Positions 33,915 through 43,144 of a stretch of 64,000 nt of DNA are shown here, one piece after another. A program made the translations under genes and the position numbers. The DNA lies in NCBI RefSeq assembly GCF_015209965.1, contig NZ_MU158689.1:1496260-1560259 (forward strand), read 5' to 3'. The notes below the pieces were generated by a model. It had not been told where the DNA came from and made no database searches. It saw only the letters and a program-made list of their open reading frames with translations. The DNA is from Sphingobacterium pedocola (GTDB taxonomy: Bacteria; Bacteroidota; Bacteroidia; Sphingobacteriales; Sphingobacteriaceae). How positions within the stretch are numbered: the stretch's first letter is position 1; every line of letters begins with the position of its first letter.

Positions 33915-35191
33915 TCCATTTTACCCACGACGATTTTCATTAACTTAGAATAGTCAAAATAGCGTATAGCAATATCTTGCACGTTAGCCGGTGTAATTTC
34001 TTGTATCACCTTATTATAGTAGCTATAATAATTCAAATCAAGCCCTGAAAAGTAAACTGCCTTAAACTTATCGACGTGCGAAAATATACTTTCCAATGAC
34101 CCCAACATTGTGCCCAGCAAATAGTTGCGCACCAACTCTACTTCTTCTACCGAAGATTGCTGCTGTCGAAGATTTTCGAATTCATTTTCAATCTCGGCCA
34201 AGGTGGCGTTCGTCACCGCTGTGCCCACTTCAGAAGCAATGGTAAAGAAACCTTCATATTTCAAACTCCCAACTGCCGACCCGATGCTATAGGTATAACC
34301 TTTGTCCTCACGTATATTTGTCATCAAACGGGAGCCAAAGAAGCCTCCTAGTAAGGTGTTTACAAACTGGACAGCAGGAAAATCGGCATGCGCTCGATTT
34401 ACCATCAATCCGCCCATACGAATAGCCGATTGTAACGCTTCTGCTTTCGATTCCAAAATAAGTTTACCTTCTGGCATGACCAGCTGAAAAGAATGTGGAT
34501 GTACAATTTCAGGTGCTACGCCCCAGTTGTCCGAAAACAAATCTTCAACCATTCGAAGTACTGCATCATCTACATTTCCGGCAATAAAGAGTGTACAATT
34601 GCTAGGCCGGAATTGTTTATGGTGGAGTTCCAGCAGTACCTCCCTCTTAATGGTATCGTAAGCCTCTGGCGTCGGAACTACCCCATACCGAGTAGGACCA
34701 AATACATGCTGATAAAATAAGCGTCGAGCTACAAAATCATTCTTCTGCAACGAAATCAGTAAAGATTGCTTGTTATTACGTATATATGTATCCAGTTCTT
34801 TCTGCGGAATAATACTATTCGTCAAAATATCTTTGACCAATGGCAACACGTTATTCACATATTTGTGCATGGTATATAAGGTCAAGGCCGTATGATCAAA
34901 ACTGTATTCGGGCATCAAATAGGCCCCATAAAAATCAATATGCTCTGCTATCTCTGCACTGGTATACGTCTTTGTTCCCTCTTTGAGCATGGAACAGAGT
35001 ACCGTATTTAGCAACGGGTTTTCAGCACTATCAAACACATTGTCAAATACAAATTCAAATTTTATTAAATCAAGCTCTGGCGCCTGAAAAACAAAAGCTC
35101 TTAATCCGTTGGTGTACCCGATAGATTCAGGATGCACAAACGTAAGGTCTTTAATGGTCTGGAATTCTGGAGCAGTATATCTATTCAGCAT
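33911..35191 (-). CDS. M16 peptidase-like protein, non-catalytic partner
   Basis: 426 residues with the M16 fold but no H-x-x-E-H zinc motif; instead it has the R/Y substrate-binding pair in GSRLMTNIREDKGYTYSIGS. In two-subunit M16 enzymes this type pairs with a zinc-bearing subunit, here encoded immediately upstream with an 11-bp overlap. Together they probably degrade peptides in the periplasm or cytoplasm; neither has a signal peptide, so cytoplasmic action is likely. A noncatalytic-subunit role is knowledge from the family. Confidence 0.92.
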   Translation of the reverse strand: MLNRYTAPEFQTIKDLTFVHPESIGYTNGLRAFVFQAPELDLIKFEFVFDNVFDSAENPLLNTVLCSMLKEGTKTYTSAEIAEHIDFYGAYLMPEYSFDHTALTLYTMHKYVNNVLPLVKDILTNSIIPQKELDTYIRNNKQSLLISLQKNDFVARRLFYQHVFGPTRYGVVPTPEAYDTIKREVLLELHHKQFRPSNCTLFIAGNVDDAVLRMVEDLFSDNWGVAPEIVHPHSFQLVMPEGKLILESKAEALQSAIRMGGLMVNRAHADFPAVQFVNTLLGGFFGSRLMTNIREDKGYTYSIGSAVGSLKYEGFFTIASEVGTAVTNATLAEIENEFENLRQQQSSVEEVELVRNYLLGTMLGSLESIFSHVDKFKAVYFSGLDLNYYSYYNKVIQEITPANVQDIAIRYFDYSKLMKIVVGKMD

Positions 35192-36434
35192 GCTGCCCTC
35201 CTTTAGCGTGATATATCAAAGTTGATGAGTTTTCTTTTCGAAAAAGTTGATTTGCTATTTTCCGGATATTCTCCTTCGTAACGGACAAATATTTCCCGAC
35301 TTCTCTATTATAATCTCCTGCATCTCCTAATAATTCATAATATGCCAAATTCATCGCCTTATCTAGGATGGATAACTCGGCGAAAAGCATAGTGGATTCT
35401 ATCTTATTTTTCACTTTTTCCAACTCCTTATCTGCTACCTCTTCCGTTTTCAGTTTCTCCAATGCTTCCCATAAGGCGACTTCTGCCTCAGAGAGAGATA
35501 CATTAGCCGATGGTTTACCTTCTACGATAAAAAGATTATCGTCGATACTTCCCATCACATACGCGTTGACTTCGCTAAACAATTGTTTTTCTTTTATCAA
35601 CGAACGATATAGGCGAGAAGAGGCTCCCCTAGAAAGAATATCAGACATTAAATCCATGGTCTGGTAGTCTTCGGACAACCTCCCCGATCCATGAAATGCG
35701 ATATATAGACTATCTACAGGAACATCGGCCTCTATTTCTTCCCTCCTAGCTTCTATTTGCTCAGGCTCTTGGGGAAGATCTCGATGATACGGAATACCTG
35801 CAGGGATATTTCCAAACCATTTTTCAGCTAATAAGCTAACCTGTTCGAAAGTCACATTTCCCGCCACAACCATAATGGCATTTCTTGGGGTATAAAATTT
35901 GTTAAAAAATGCCTTAACATCTTCTATCTTGGCATCCTCAATATGCTTTAACTCTTTACCTATAGTAGCCCAACGATAGGGATGCACTTTATAGGCTAAT
36001 GGCCTTAATCGTAGCCACATATCGCCATACGGCTGATTGAGGTACCTTTGTTTGAACTCCTCGGAAACCACCTGTCGCTGCACTTCTAGGCTTTGTTCGC
36101 TAAATGCCAAGCTTAGCATCCGATCACTTTCCAACCAAAAAGCTGTCTCCAAATTGTTCGCCGGGAGCGTCAAATAGTAGTTTGTAATATCATTGCTTGT
36201 AAAGGCATTATTCTCTCCTCCAACTTGTTGCAAGGGACTGTCGTAATTTGGAATATGGACCGACCCACCGAACATTAGGTGTTCGAAAAGGTGTGCGAAT
36301 CCTGTTTGTTCTGGAGATTCATCGCGAGCGCCTACGTTGTATAAAATATTGACAACTGCCATGGCGGTAGTATGGTCTTCGTGCACCAATACGTTCAGGC
36401 CGTTATCTAATTGAAATCTGTTGAAATTTACCAT
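35181..36434 (-). CDS. M16-family zinc metallopeptidase, catalytic subunit
   Basis: 417 residues with inverted zinc motif H48-L-F-E51-H52 (GFAHLFEHLMFGGS) and the distal Glu in VQRQVVSEEFKQRY. No signal peptide. Downstream partner overlaps by 11 bp. The pair resembles mitochondrial processing peptidase-like bacterial oligopeptidases. It follows hemF by 18 bp on the same strand, with no functional link apparent. Confidence 0.95.
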   Translation of the reverse strand: MVNFNRFQLDNGLNVLVHEDHTTAMAVVNILYNVGARDESPEQTGFAHLFEHLMFGGSVHIPNYDSPLQQVGGENNAFTSNDITNYYLTLPANNLETAFWLESDRMLSLAFSEQSLEVQRQVVSEEFKQRYLNQPYGDMWLRLRPLAYKVHPYRWATIGKELKHIEDAKIEDVKAFFNKFYTPRNAIMVVAGNVTFEQVSLLAEKWFGNIPAGIPYHRDLPQEPEQIEARREEIEADVPVDSLYIAFHGSGRLSEDYQTMDLMSDILSRGASSRLYRSLIKEKQLFSEVNAYVMGSIDDNLFIVEGKPSANVSLSEAEVALWEALEKLKTEEVADKELEKVKNKIESTMLFAELSILDKAMNLAYYELLGDAGDYNREVGKYLSVTKENIRKIANQLFRKENSSTLIYHAKGGQHAE

Positions 36435-36452
36435 CTAATGTGTGTGTGTGAA

Positions 36453-37352
36453 TTAGTTCACCCAATCGATATCTTTTTTTAATAAATCTAAGGTGCCTTG
36501 TTCTGCCGACCCAGGTTCAGCTTTAAAATCATAAAACCAGTTTGCCTGTGCAGGCAAACTCATTAATATGGATTCAATGCGTCCATTTGTTTCTAAGCCA
36601 AATTTAGTCCCCGAATCGTATACCAAATTGAATTCGACGTAACGACCGCGACGTAGCAACTGCCAATCCTTTTCGCGTTGGCTAAAACTACGTGTACGGT
36701 TTTTGTTTACCAAGTCTATATAGGTAGGTGCAAATATACGACCTAAATCACAGGAAAAATCAAAAATCTGCTCAAAGATCATACCCGTCTTTTCGGGTGT
36801 AAGTTTGTCGTAAAAAACACCTCCTATCCCTCGCGTTTCCTCCCGATGCTTGATGAAAAAATAATTGTCGGCCCAGGTTTTAAAATCGGAATAAAACTCA
36901 GGATGATGCTTATCGCAAACCGATTTAAGCTGTTGATGAAAAAAACGAGCGTCTTCCTTCACCACATAATGTGGTGTCAAATCTATACCACCACCAAACC
37001 ATCTCGTTTGTTCATTTAATTCAAAATATCGGATATTCATATGAATTATGGGAACATGCGGATTATTGGGATGAATAACGATGGAAACTCCTGTGGCGAA
37101 GAATTCATCTTCTTCTACCCCGAAAGCTTTCTTAATAGCTGCAGGCAGTTTGCCGTGTACAGCTGAAAAATTAACGCCTCCTTTTTCAATGATATTTCCA
37201 TTTTGCAGGATCCGCGTGCGGCCACCGCCGCCGCCATCACGTTCCCATAATTCCTCCTGAAATTTTGCGCCACCATCCAACTTTTCCAAGGCTTGCGTAA
37301 TTTCATCTTGTATAGTCATGTAGGCATCTGCGATATGTCCTTTTGAGATCAT
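36453..37352 (-). CDS. hemF: Oxygen-dependent coproporphyrinogen III oxidase
   Basis: 299 residues. Converts coproporphyrinogen III to protoporphyrinogen IX in haem synthesis, using O2. Signature blocks: ELWERDGGGGGRTRIL, GVSIVIHPNNPHVPIIHMNI, WFGGGIDLTPHYV, RGIGGVFYD and GRYVEFNLVYDSGTKFGLET. The cell can thus complete haem synthesis aerobically even though it carries a large haem-uptake island. One base separates it from gpsA. Confidence 0.97.
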   Translation of the reverse strand: MISKGHIADAYMTIQDEITQALEKLDGGAKFQEELWERDGGGGGRTRILQNGNIIEKGGVNFSAVHGKLPAAIKKAFGVEEDEFFATGVSIVIHPNNPHVPIIHMNIRYFELNEQTRWFGGGIDLTPHYVVKEDARFFHQQLKSVCDKHHPEFYSDFKTWADNYFFIKHREETRGIGGVFYDKLTPEKTGMIFEQIFDFSCDLGRIFAPTYIDLVNKNRTRSFSQREKDWQLLRRGRYVEFNLVYDSGTKFGLETNGRIESILMSLPAQANWFYDFKAEPGSAEQGTLDLLKKDIDWVN

Positions 37353-37353
37353 G

Positions 37354-38364
37354 TTATGTTAATTTTTCAGCTAATTTTGACACTTCAAATATGGCGGGCC
37401 GATGATTATATAATACCTCATATACCATATTACATATTGGCATTTCTAACTTGTTTTTATGGATAATGCTCTGAATACAACCGGAGGCATAGTACCCTTC
37501 GGCAACCATATTCATTTCCAACTGAGCAGATTGTACAGTATACCCCTTACCGATCATATTACCAAAGGTTCGATTGCGGCTAAATTGCGAATAAGCAGTT
37601 ACCAAGAGATCGCCAAGATAGACGGAAGCATTTATTTCCCGGTCGGCAGGATCAATTTTCTGCACAAAATACTCCATTTCCCGAATAGCGTTTGAAACCA
37701 ATACCGCTTGAAAATTATCTCCGTAACCCAATCCATGGCATATGCCTCCCGCCAACGCATATATATTTTTTAAAACTGCACCATATTCAACACCCAAAAC
37801 ATCATCCGAAATATTGACATTAATATACCTGTTAGATAGTAAATCTGCGACAATTCGCGCCTTATTTTGATCTTTGGAGGCAAATGTTAAGTAGGAAAGT
37901 TTCTCCTGAGATACCTCTTCGGCATGACAGGGACCACCTATTACAACAATATGGTCCAATGGGACGCCATAGGTTTGATTTAGGTATTCGCCAACGATTA
38001 AATTTTCGTCCGGGATTATTCCTTTAATGGCCGAAACGATAATTTTCCCTTCCATATCTTGATTCTCCACCCCTCTTAACGCGAGCTTTAAGTAAGCTGC
38101 TGGTGTATTTAAGATTACAATATCAGTAGACAGTATTGCTTTTCGAGCATCGGACATTACATGATTCTCATCTAGCTTCACCTCTACCGCACTAAGATAA
38201 GTAGGAGTGTGTCGGTACCTATTTATGTATTCAACATCTTCTTCTTTACGTACCCACCAAAAAACTTCTTTTTCTAATTTATTGTCAGCTAACATCTTAA
38301 CCATCGCAGTAGCCCAACTGCCGCTTCCTATGACACTAACAGTATGTTTAGATATTTTTTGCAT
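37354..38364 (-). CDS. gpsA: NAD(P)H-dependent glycerol-3-phosphate dehydrogenase
   Basis: About 336 residues from ATG 38364 (MQKISKHTVSVIGSGSWATA); a longer ATG at 38382 adds only six residues. It makes sn-glycerol-3-phosphate for phospholipid synthesis. The Rossmann GxGxxA loop (GSGSWATA), ILNTPAAYLKLAL, VSAIKGI, VVIGGPCHAEEV, and catalytic Lys region (EYGAVLKNIYALAGGICHGL) are present. Adjacent to hemF in an apparent operon. Confidence 0.95.
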   Translation of the reverse strand: MQKISKHTVSVIGSGSWATAMVKMLADNKLEKEVFWWVRKEEDVEYINRYRHTPTYLSAVEVKLDENHVMSDARKAILSTDIVILNTPAAYLKLALRGVENQDMEGKIIVSAIKGIIPDENLIVGEYLNQTYGVPLDHIVVIGGPCHAEEVSQEKLSYLTFASKDQNKARIVADLLSNRYINVNISDDVLGVEYGAVLKNIYALAGGICHGLGYGDNFQAVLVSNAIREMEYFVQKIDPADREINASVYLGDLLVTAYSQFSRNRTFGNMIGKGYTVQSAQLEMNMVAEGYYASGCIQSIIHKNKLEMPICNMVYEVLYNHRPAIFEVSKLAEKLT

Positions 38365-38486
38365 ATTCAAAACCATGCGCAAAGATACTTAATATTACGT
38401 GAAAGACTATCGATTATGCCCCCCATTATATCCACTTAGGTACAAATATGAATACGCGACACCGATATAAAAAAGTCCCTTTTTAT

Positions 38487-38494
38487 TATCTTTG
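38487..38494 (+). promoter_or_regulatory. Putative -7 element TATCTTTG before the O-acetyltransferase
   Basis: Exact TAnnTTTG about 65 bp before the ATG. Downstream lies a degenerate run of ATCTAA/ATCTCA repeats (38508-38550) that resembles the heptamer leaders elsewhere. Confidence 0.35.
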
Positions 38495-38507
38495 TTAGAA
38501 TTAATTG

Positions 38508-38556
38508 CTATATCTAATATCTCAAGTCTAACATCTCATATCTAACATCTAAGTAC
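38508..38556. repeat. Degenerate ATCTAACATCT repeats upstream of the O-acetyltransferase
   Basis: The leader reads as irregular 7-12-bp units (ATATCTAAT, ATCTCAAGT, CTAACATCT, CATATCTAAC, ATCTAAGTACTA) and ends two bases before the ATG, comparable in position but not sequence to the TACTTAA arrays. Confidence 0.6.
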
Positions 38557-38558
38557 TA

Positions 38559-39158
38559 ATGATTACTGAAAAGAAAAAAATGATCGCCGGAGAAGCATAT
38601 TTTGCAAATGATAAAACACTTTCTGAAGACAGATTACTCGCGCAAACATTATGTTTTAGGTTTAATCAATTGGAACCACGACAAGTAAAGGCAAAAAAAC
38701 AGGTCATCAAAGATCTATTTGGCAAAACAGAAAAGATGTTTTATATAGAACCTCCATTTCGCTGTGATTACGGTTACAATACTGAAATTGGCGAAAATTT
38801 TTACGCCAATTATAATCTCACCGTCCTGGATTGTGCACCTGTTCGCATTGGCGACAATGTAATGATAGCACCCAATGTTTCTTTATTCACAGCGGGACAC
38901 CCAATTCATCACGAACTGCGGAATACGGGACTGGAATACGCTATTCCGATTACTATCCGTGATAATGTGTGGATCGGTGGTAATACAGTTATTAATCCAG
39001 GTGTAACTATCGGTGAAAACACAGTTATCGGCTCTGGATCAGTGGTTACCAAAGATGTCCCCGCAAATGTAATAGCAGCAGGTAACCCATGCCGAGTTCT
39101 GCGAGCGATCACCGATGAAGAAAAAGATTATTATTACAAACAGCGAAAAATTAAATAA
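38559..39158 (+). CDS. Sugar O-acetyltransferase (maltose/galactoside type)
   Basis: 199 residues. N-terminal helical maltose-acetyltransferase region (MIAGEAYFANDKTLSEDRLL) and a left-handed beta-helix of hexapeptide repeats (IGDNVMIAPNVSLFTAGHPI; IRDNVWIGGNTVINPGVTIG; GENTVIGSGSVVTKDVPANV). His in AGHPIHHELR is the catalytic base position. It transfers acetyl from acetyl-CoA to a sugar hydroxyl; acceptor not determinable. Monocistronic. Confidence 0.94.
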   Translation: MITEKKKMIAGEAYFANDKTLSEDRLLAQTLCFRFNQLEPRQVKAKKQVIKDLFGKTEKMFYIEPPFRCDYGYNTEIGENFYANYNLTVLDCAPVRIGDNVMIAPNVSLFTAGHPIHHELRNTGLEYAIPITIRDNVWIGGNTVINPGVTIGENTVIGSGSVVTKDVPANVIAAGNPCRVLRAITDEEKDYYYKQRKIK

Positions 39159-40004
39159 ATTTTTAACCTAAATTAATATTATTTTTTATATGTTAATCTA
39201 CACCTGTAAAACGAACCAGCTTTCCATATGGTATCTTTACAGACTTCTTTCACATTTCTTAATACGAAGGAAATCAAGCGAATTTTTCAGGGGCATTGTT
39301 AGTCGTAAATGAACGATTAATTTAGTCAGTTTGTCGCTCGCCGCGACGGGGCTTTCATTTTTTCTTAATAAAAAACGAAACAAAAAATCAAGGCTGATAC
39401 CGTATTTGTCGTTCCGGCGACGAGATGATGCACAGCGCAGCTCTTAGGCCTCCAGCGCTTAAGCCCATTTCAAAGGCTGAGACCCGCTTGGCCAATTCAA
39501 CTCGAACGTTTCTACATCGCATCCATCTGCTGCCTTCCCGTCCAAATCCGCTTAGGCCATTTTTCTTCGCTTCTATGGATGAACTAGATGGTATCAACAA
39601 ATGCACAATCCTCACATTTCCGAAAATGTCGCCTTAGCCATTTGCCGTTAGCAGGAGGAAGCATGAACCATTGTCGCGAATGGGTACAGCGACACGCTTT
39701 TGCACACTTTTGGCAAGACAAAAGTGTGGACCCGTCGCGGTCTAAGCGACAAAAAACACTGAATAGGATTTTAAAAAGTGAGCTAAGAAAACCGTTCATT
39801 TTTTAATATCCGCCCTACTTTTTAAGACTGTAACCAAGATTGAACAGCGGATATATTAAGCTACCCTAACAGTAGTGCAAAAAAACCGAAACGGGAACTT
39901 CAGGATTTTTAAACCAATTATTAACCTAAATTATGAAATTTAAATTTCACGATCTATTGTAAAAAAAAGATTTAACTTACGTTATTATGTGTACTAAATC
40001 ATTA
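39159..40004. other. Long intergenic region holding a MITE-like element
   Basis: 846 bp without a supported gene. The middle ~500 bp is a structured element with inverted ends; the outer parts are AT-rich and featureless. Confidence 0.7.
39307..39801. mobile_element. MITE-like non-coding element with nested inverted ends
   Basis: Outer 9-bp ends AAATGAACG (39307-39315) and CGTTCATTT (39793-39801) enclose longer imperfect inverted repeats: GTCGCT..CGCGACGGG at 39333-39350 and CCCGTCGCGG..AGCGAC at 39731-39750. Inside each end sits a further palindrome: TTTCATTTTTTCTT/ACGAAACAAAAAATCAAGG on the left and CACACTTTTG/CAAAAGTGTG (39704-39729 area) on the right. No transposase or conserved ORF is inside. 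The total of about 495 bp and symmetric ends fit a non-autonomous repeat element; target duplication not identified. Confidence 0.55.
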
Positions 40005-41660
40005 CTATTTACTTCTAACCAACTGTACCAACAGGATAAAGCTCAAAACAAAACTCATTGTAAAACCCAGCCACGAGATAATTGGCATACCCCATAATAA
40101 ATACCCTACCCTACCGTGCGCTAATATACTGGCACCGACACCGAACGTCATGGCTAAGATAGACAGCAAAAATTTATTCCCTATTCGGTGAAAGATAAGC
40201 TGAAGGTGATCGAAATCCCTGATCTTATGATTCAACGTGATCTTATCATTCTTCAGCTTTTCGAGCAGGGATAATAAATCCATGGGCACATCTATCATGA
40301 CATCCTTTAAAAACAGCGCCTTTTCTTTTAACTGCTCTGCCAAATACTCTGCAGAAAACTTTTGATCGGCGATCTTTTTCGCAAAAGGCGAAATACTTTC
40401 GGGAATATTCAACTCCGCATTTAACTGCCGGCCAGTACCTTCTAATATAGACACACCTCGTAACAATACGTATACAAAATCAGGCATCAATATATGATTA
40501 GTCTGCAAAATGACATTTAATTTCTGTAACATAACAGCAATTTTAATATCGTCAAGCGCATTCTGCTTAATCATTTCAAAAATTTCGTAAGCATCTCTTT
40601 CGAGGCTGCGCTCGTCTTCAATATGGTGCGCTATCGCAAGTTTTTTGATATTTTTCAGAAGTCCTTTCGCGTCATTCATCAGAAAATTAATCACCATGGA
40701 CTCGATTATTTTTCGATCTTGTGGCACCATAAATCCCATCGCTCCGTAATCCAAGAAAACGATCTGTCCTTTTCTGTTTACAAACACATTTCCGGGATGG
40801 GGATCGGCATGGAAAAATCCATGTAACAGCAGTTGTTCAAGGTAGAGGTCCAATACATTTTGAAGAACGGATTTTGGAGGGAGACCAAATGTCGCTAAAC
40901 CCGCTATATCATTTACTTTTACCCCATCGATAAGCTCCATGCATAGCATCTCATCAGAGCTATATTGGCGGTATACCTTAGGTACATGTGTTTCCTTATT
41001 CCCTTTGAAATTTCGTCTGAAACGCTCAATATTATTGAGCTCGTTCGTAAGGGAGAGTTCTTTTAACAATGAATTCTCGAACGAAACAGCTATCTGATAA
41101 AGGTTCATTTTATTAAAAATCTCATATTTTTTTTCCAAAAGTTTCACGAGGTCTTTAATAAAATCTAAATCCGCACGAATAATCGCATCGACATCCGATC
41201 GTTTTATCTTCAAAATGACAGATGTTCCATCGCTCAGTTGTGCTTTATACACCTGCGCGATGGATGCTGCTGCAATTGGTACAGGATCGATAAACGCGAA
41301 GTGTTCATCAGGTTCTATATCAAGCTCCAGATTTAAACGAAAGTTGATATCAATATCTTCCGTAGGAACATTGTCTTGTAGTTTTATAAGTTCTTGGCGA
41401 AGATCTTCTGGAATAATATCTGCCCGATTACTTAGCAATTGACCCAATTTAATGAAAGTCGGGCCCAATTCTTCTATCGCCAATCGGATACGGACATTAA
41501 AATCTTCTTCAAATATTTTACGCGTATGATTGTTCCAAAGTAAGAAACTGTCCGGGAGTATACGGTCGATATTAGATCTAGAGATCGCTTCATCAAATCC
41601 ATATTTCGATAAAATTTTAAGAATCTTGCCTATTCGCTTTATTTTTTCAAGTCCGTACAT
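40005..41660 (-). CDS. AarF/UbiB (ABC1) atypical kinase
   Basis: 551 residues. UbiB-family marks: LGPTFIKLGQLLSNRADIIP near the N-terminus, the Ala-rich loop AAASIAQVYKAQLSDG replacing the Gly-rich loop, catalytic FFHADPHPGNVFVNRKGQIV and FLDYGAMGF. Two transmembrane helices close the protein (about 495-548). Family members support isoprenoid quinone synthesis through ATPase activity. It is 20 bp downstream of the outer-membrane protein gene. Confidence 0.94.
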   Translation of the reverse strand: MYGLEKIKRIGKILKILSKYGFDEAISRSNIDRILPDSFLLWNNHTRKIFEEDFNVRIRLAIEELGPTFIKLGQLLSNRADIIPEDLRQELIKLQDNVPTEDIDINFRLNLELDIEPDEHFAFIDPVPIAAASIAQVYKAQLSDGTSVILKIKRSDVDAIIRADLDFIKDLVKLLEKKYEIFNKMNLYQIAVSFENSLLKELSLTNELNNIERFRRNFKGNKETHVPKVYRQYSSDEMLCMELIDGVKVNDIAGLATFGLPPKSVLQNVLDLYLEQLLLHGFFHADPHPGNVFVNRKGQIVFLDYGAMGFMVPQDRKIIESMVINFLMNDAKGLLKNIKKLAIAHHIEDERSLERDAYEIFEMIKQNALDDIKIAVMLQKLNVILQTNHILMPDFVYVLLRGVSILEGTGRQLNAELNIPESISPFAKKIADQKFSAEYLAEQLKEKALFLKDVMIDVPMDLLSLLEKLKNDKITLNHKIRDFDHLQLIFHRIGNKFLLSILAMTFGVGASILAHGRVGYLLWGMPIISWLGFTMSFVLSFILLVQLVRSK

Positions 41661-41679
41661 GCCTTCAGCATTTTATTAC

Positions 41680-42336
41680 TTATTTAGATGGCAACAATAT
41701 GTCTACCACTTTTTCGCCTAATCGGGTGATATCTGATTTCAAGCCAACCATTACCGTGAGCACATGTACTGGATTTCCCTGTATCTTATTTACATTATAC
41801 AAGTATCCCATTTCGGCCCCAAGGAAAAAGCCTTTAAATTTGTAATCGGCACCTACGCCCAGTTTGGTGCCAAACGCCATTGAATACTTACTTTCCATAA
41901 TCACTTTATTCCCTACATCATTTGCGCGGGGCTCAATAACCAACCCTATTGTTGGCCCCAGATACGCGTAGGTATTTAATTGGTCATATTGCTTACGCAT
42001 GCCACCAGCAAGGCTAAGCATATAGAAAGTGGATCGGCCATTCTCCACCATTCGATTATACTCAGCATCATCTATCAACTGGTTGTAGTTAAACGACATT
42101 AAGTACAAAGCGGGATAAAGATAGTATCTTGGATTCTTTAATGTGATATCTAGCCCCATACTTCCCGAGAATAACTTCGGAGATAATACGTTTTTCGTTT
42201 TGCCCAATGGAATACCAATCCCAGTCCCCGCGAAATAATAAACCTTCTTGTAATGTAGTGTATCCGTTCCGCTTTGCGAAAAGGCTAGGCCATACGAAAA
42301 AATAATAACCAGGATAATAAATAGTCTTTTCATCAA
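41680..42336 (-). CDS. Outer-membrane beta-barrel protein, unknown function
   Basis: 218 residues with a signal peptide (FIILVIIFSYGLAFSQSG). The rest alternates hydrophobic/polar residues in strands with aromatic girdles (YYFAGTGIGIPLGKTKNVLS; RYYLYPALYLMSFNYNQLID; GVGADYKFKGFFLGAEMGYL), fitting a small barrel of 8 or so strands. It ends in short basic VVDILLPSK rather than the usual terminal Phe, so barrel assembly signal is not classical. Upstream of the AarF gene by 20 bp; no pathway link known. Confidence 0.75.
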   Translation of the reverse strand: MMKRLFIILVIIFSYGLAFSQSGTDTLHYKKVYYFAGTGIGIPLGKTKNVLSPKLFSGSMGLDITLKNPRYYLYPALYLMSFNYNQLIDDAEYNRMVENGRSTFYMLSLAGGMRKQYDQLNTYAYLGPTIGLVIEPRANDVGNKVIMESKYSMAFGTKLGVGADYKFKGFFLGAEMGYLYNVNKIQGNPVHVLTVMVGLKSDITRLGEKVVDILLPSK

Positions 42337-42419
42337 TCTTCAATACAGTTTGTTATGTAACAATAAATTAAGCAAAAAGGTTTGAAAAGAAAGATTTAAT
42401 TTTTTCCGCAAGTTTTTTT

Positions 42420-43031
42420 TTATAAATAATTTTTGCTTTGCGGTCCCTGATTGAAAATCAAATCTATAATACTCAGTTCAGGGATAAAACCCAATCTATC
42501 ATTGAACACCTGAAAATATGGTTTTGGTGCTTCAAAAATGGAGGGTCTTTTGGGGTGAATAAGACTTCTGTAATCCAGCATGTCGGGGGGAGTCTTCTTA
42601 TAGCTATCCGTAAAGGAAATACTTTTATTGATTTTCATTAGTTTTAAGATTAGTTCCAGCTGCGACAGATTGTAATCAAACAAAAACTCACTTTTTTTTT
42701 CATAAAACCTTGCAAACTCGTCCTCGTAGAATTCAAAATACGCTGAACTTCGGTATGCCGTCTGTAAGCTCTGCCAATGCAATCGCTGCCAATCGTGGTC
42801 ATAATTGATTCGGACATCTTTCATAGCTACATGTTCCTTACGACCATGTATTATGGGAACAAAAAGCTCTAAAATGCCGTTGGCTGTGGCTATTTTCGCA
42901 CGAGTTCGATAAGTTTGTTTCGGATAATGTTCATACTTATCCAAAACAATAGGAAAATCGTGTTTATAAATTGCATGAAAATAAGATACTGGAGGAAGAT
43001 ACGTTGCCGATAATAAGAGCTGAGTAGACAT
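42420..43031 (-). CDS. WbqC-family protein
   Basis: 203 residues. Family marks: LLLSATYLPPVSYFHAIYKH at the start, YRTRAKIATANGILELFVPI, VRINYDHDWQRLHWQSLQTA and YRSSAYFEFYEDEF. WbqC proteins are associated with O-antigen/surface polysaccharide and signal-peptidase neighbourhoods in Bacteroidota, but their reaction is not established. Divergent from the LpxL-type gene. Confidence 0.9.
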   Translation of the reverse strand: MSTQLLLSATYLPPVSYFHAIYKHDFPIVLDKYEHYPKQTYRTRAKIATANGILELFVPIIHGRKEHVAMKDVRINYDHDWQRLHWQSLQTAYRSSAYFEFYEDEFARFYEKKSEFLFDYNLSQLELILKLMKINKSISFTDSYKKTPPDMLDYRSLIHPKRPSIFEAPKPYFQVFNDRLGFIPELSIIDLIFNQGPQSKNYL

Positions 43032-43100
43032 AAACTAAAATTAACTATAAATTATGACGCAAAAATAACTTTATTTAAGGATTATACGCAACTGAATAAA

Positions 43101-43131
43101 TTGCTTTTATATGCAACTTTATCTAAGTTTG
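43101..43131 (+). promoter_or_regulatory. Promoter TTG-N20-TAAGTTTG before the acyltransferase
   Basis: TTG 43101-43103, 20-bp spacer and TAAGTTTG 43124-43131 match the Bacteroidota consensus; predicted start about 43138, a few bases before ATG 43145. Confidence 0.65.
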
Positions 43132-43144
43132 TACCTCAGATCGT

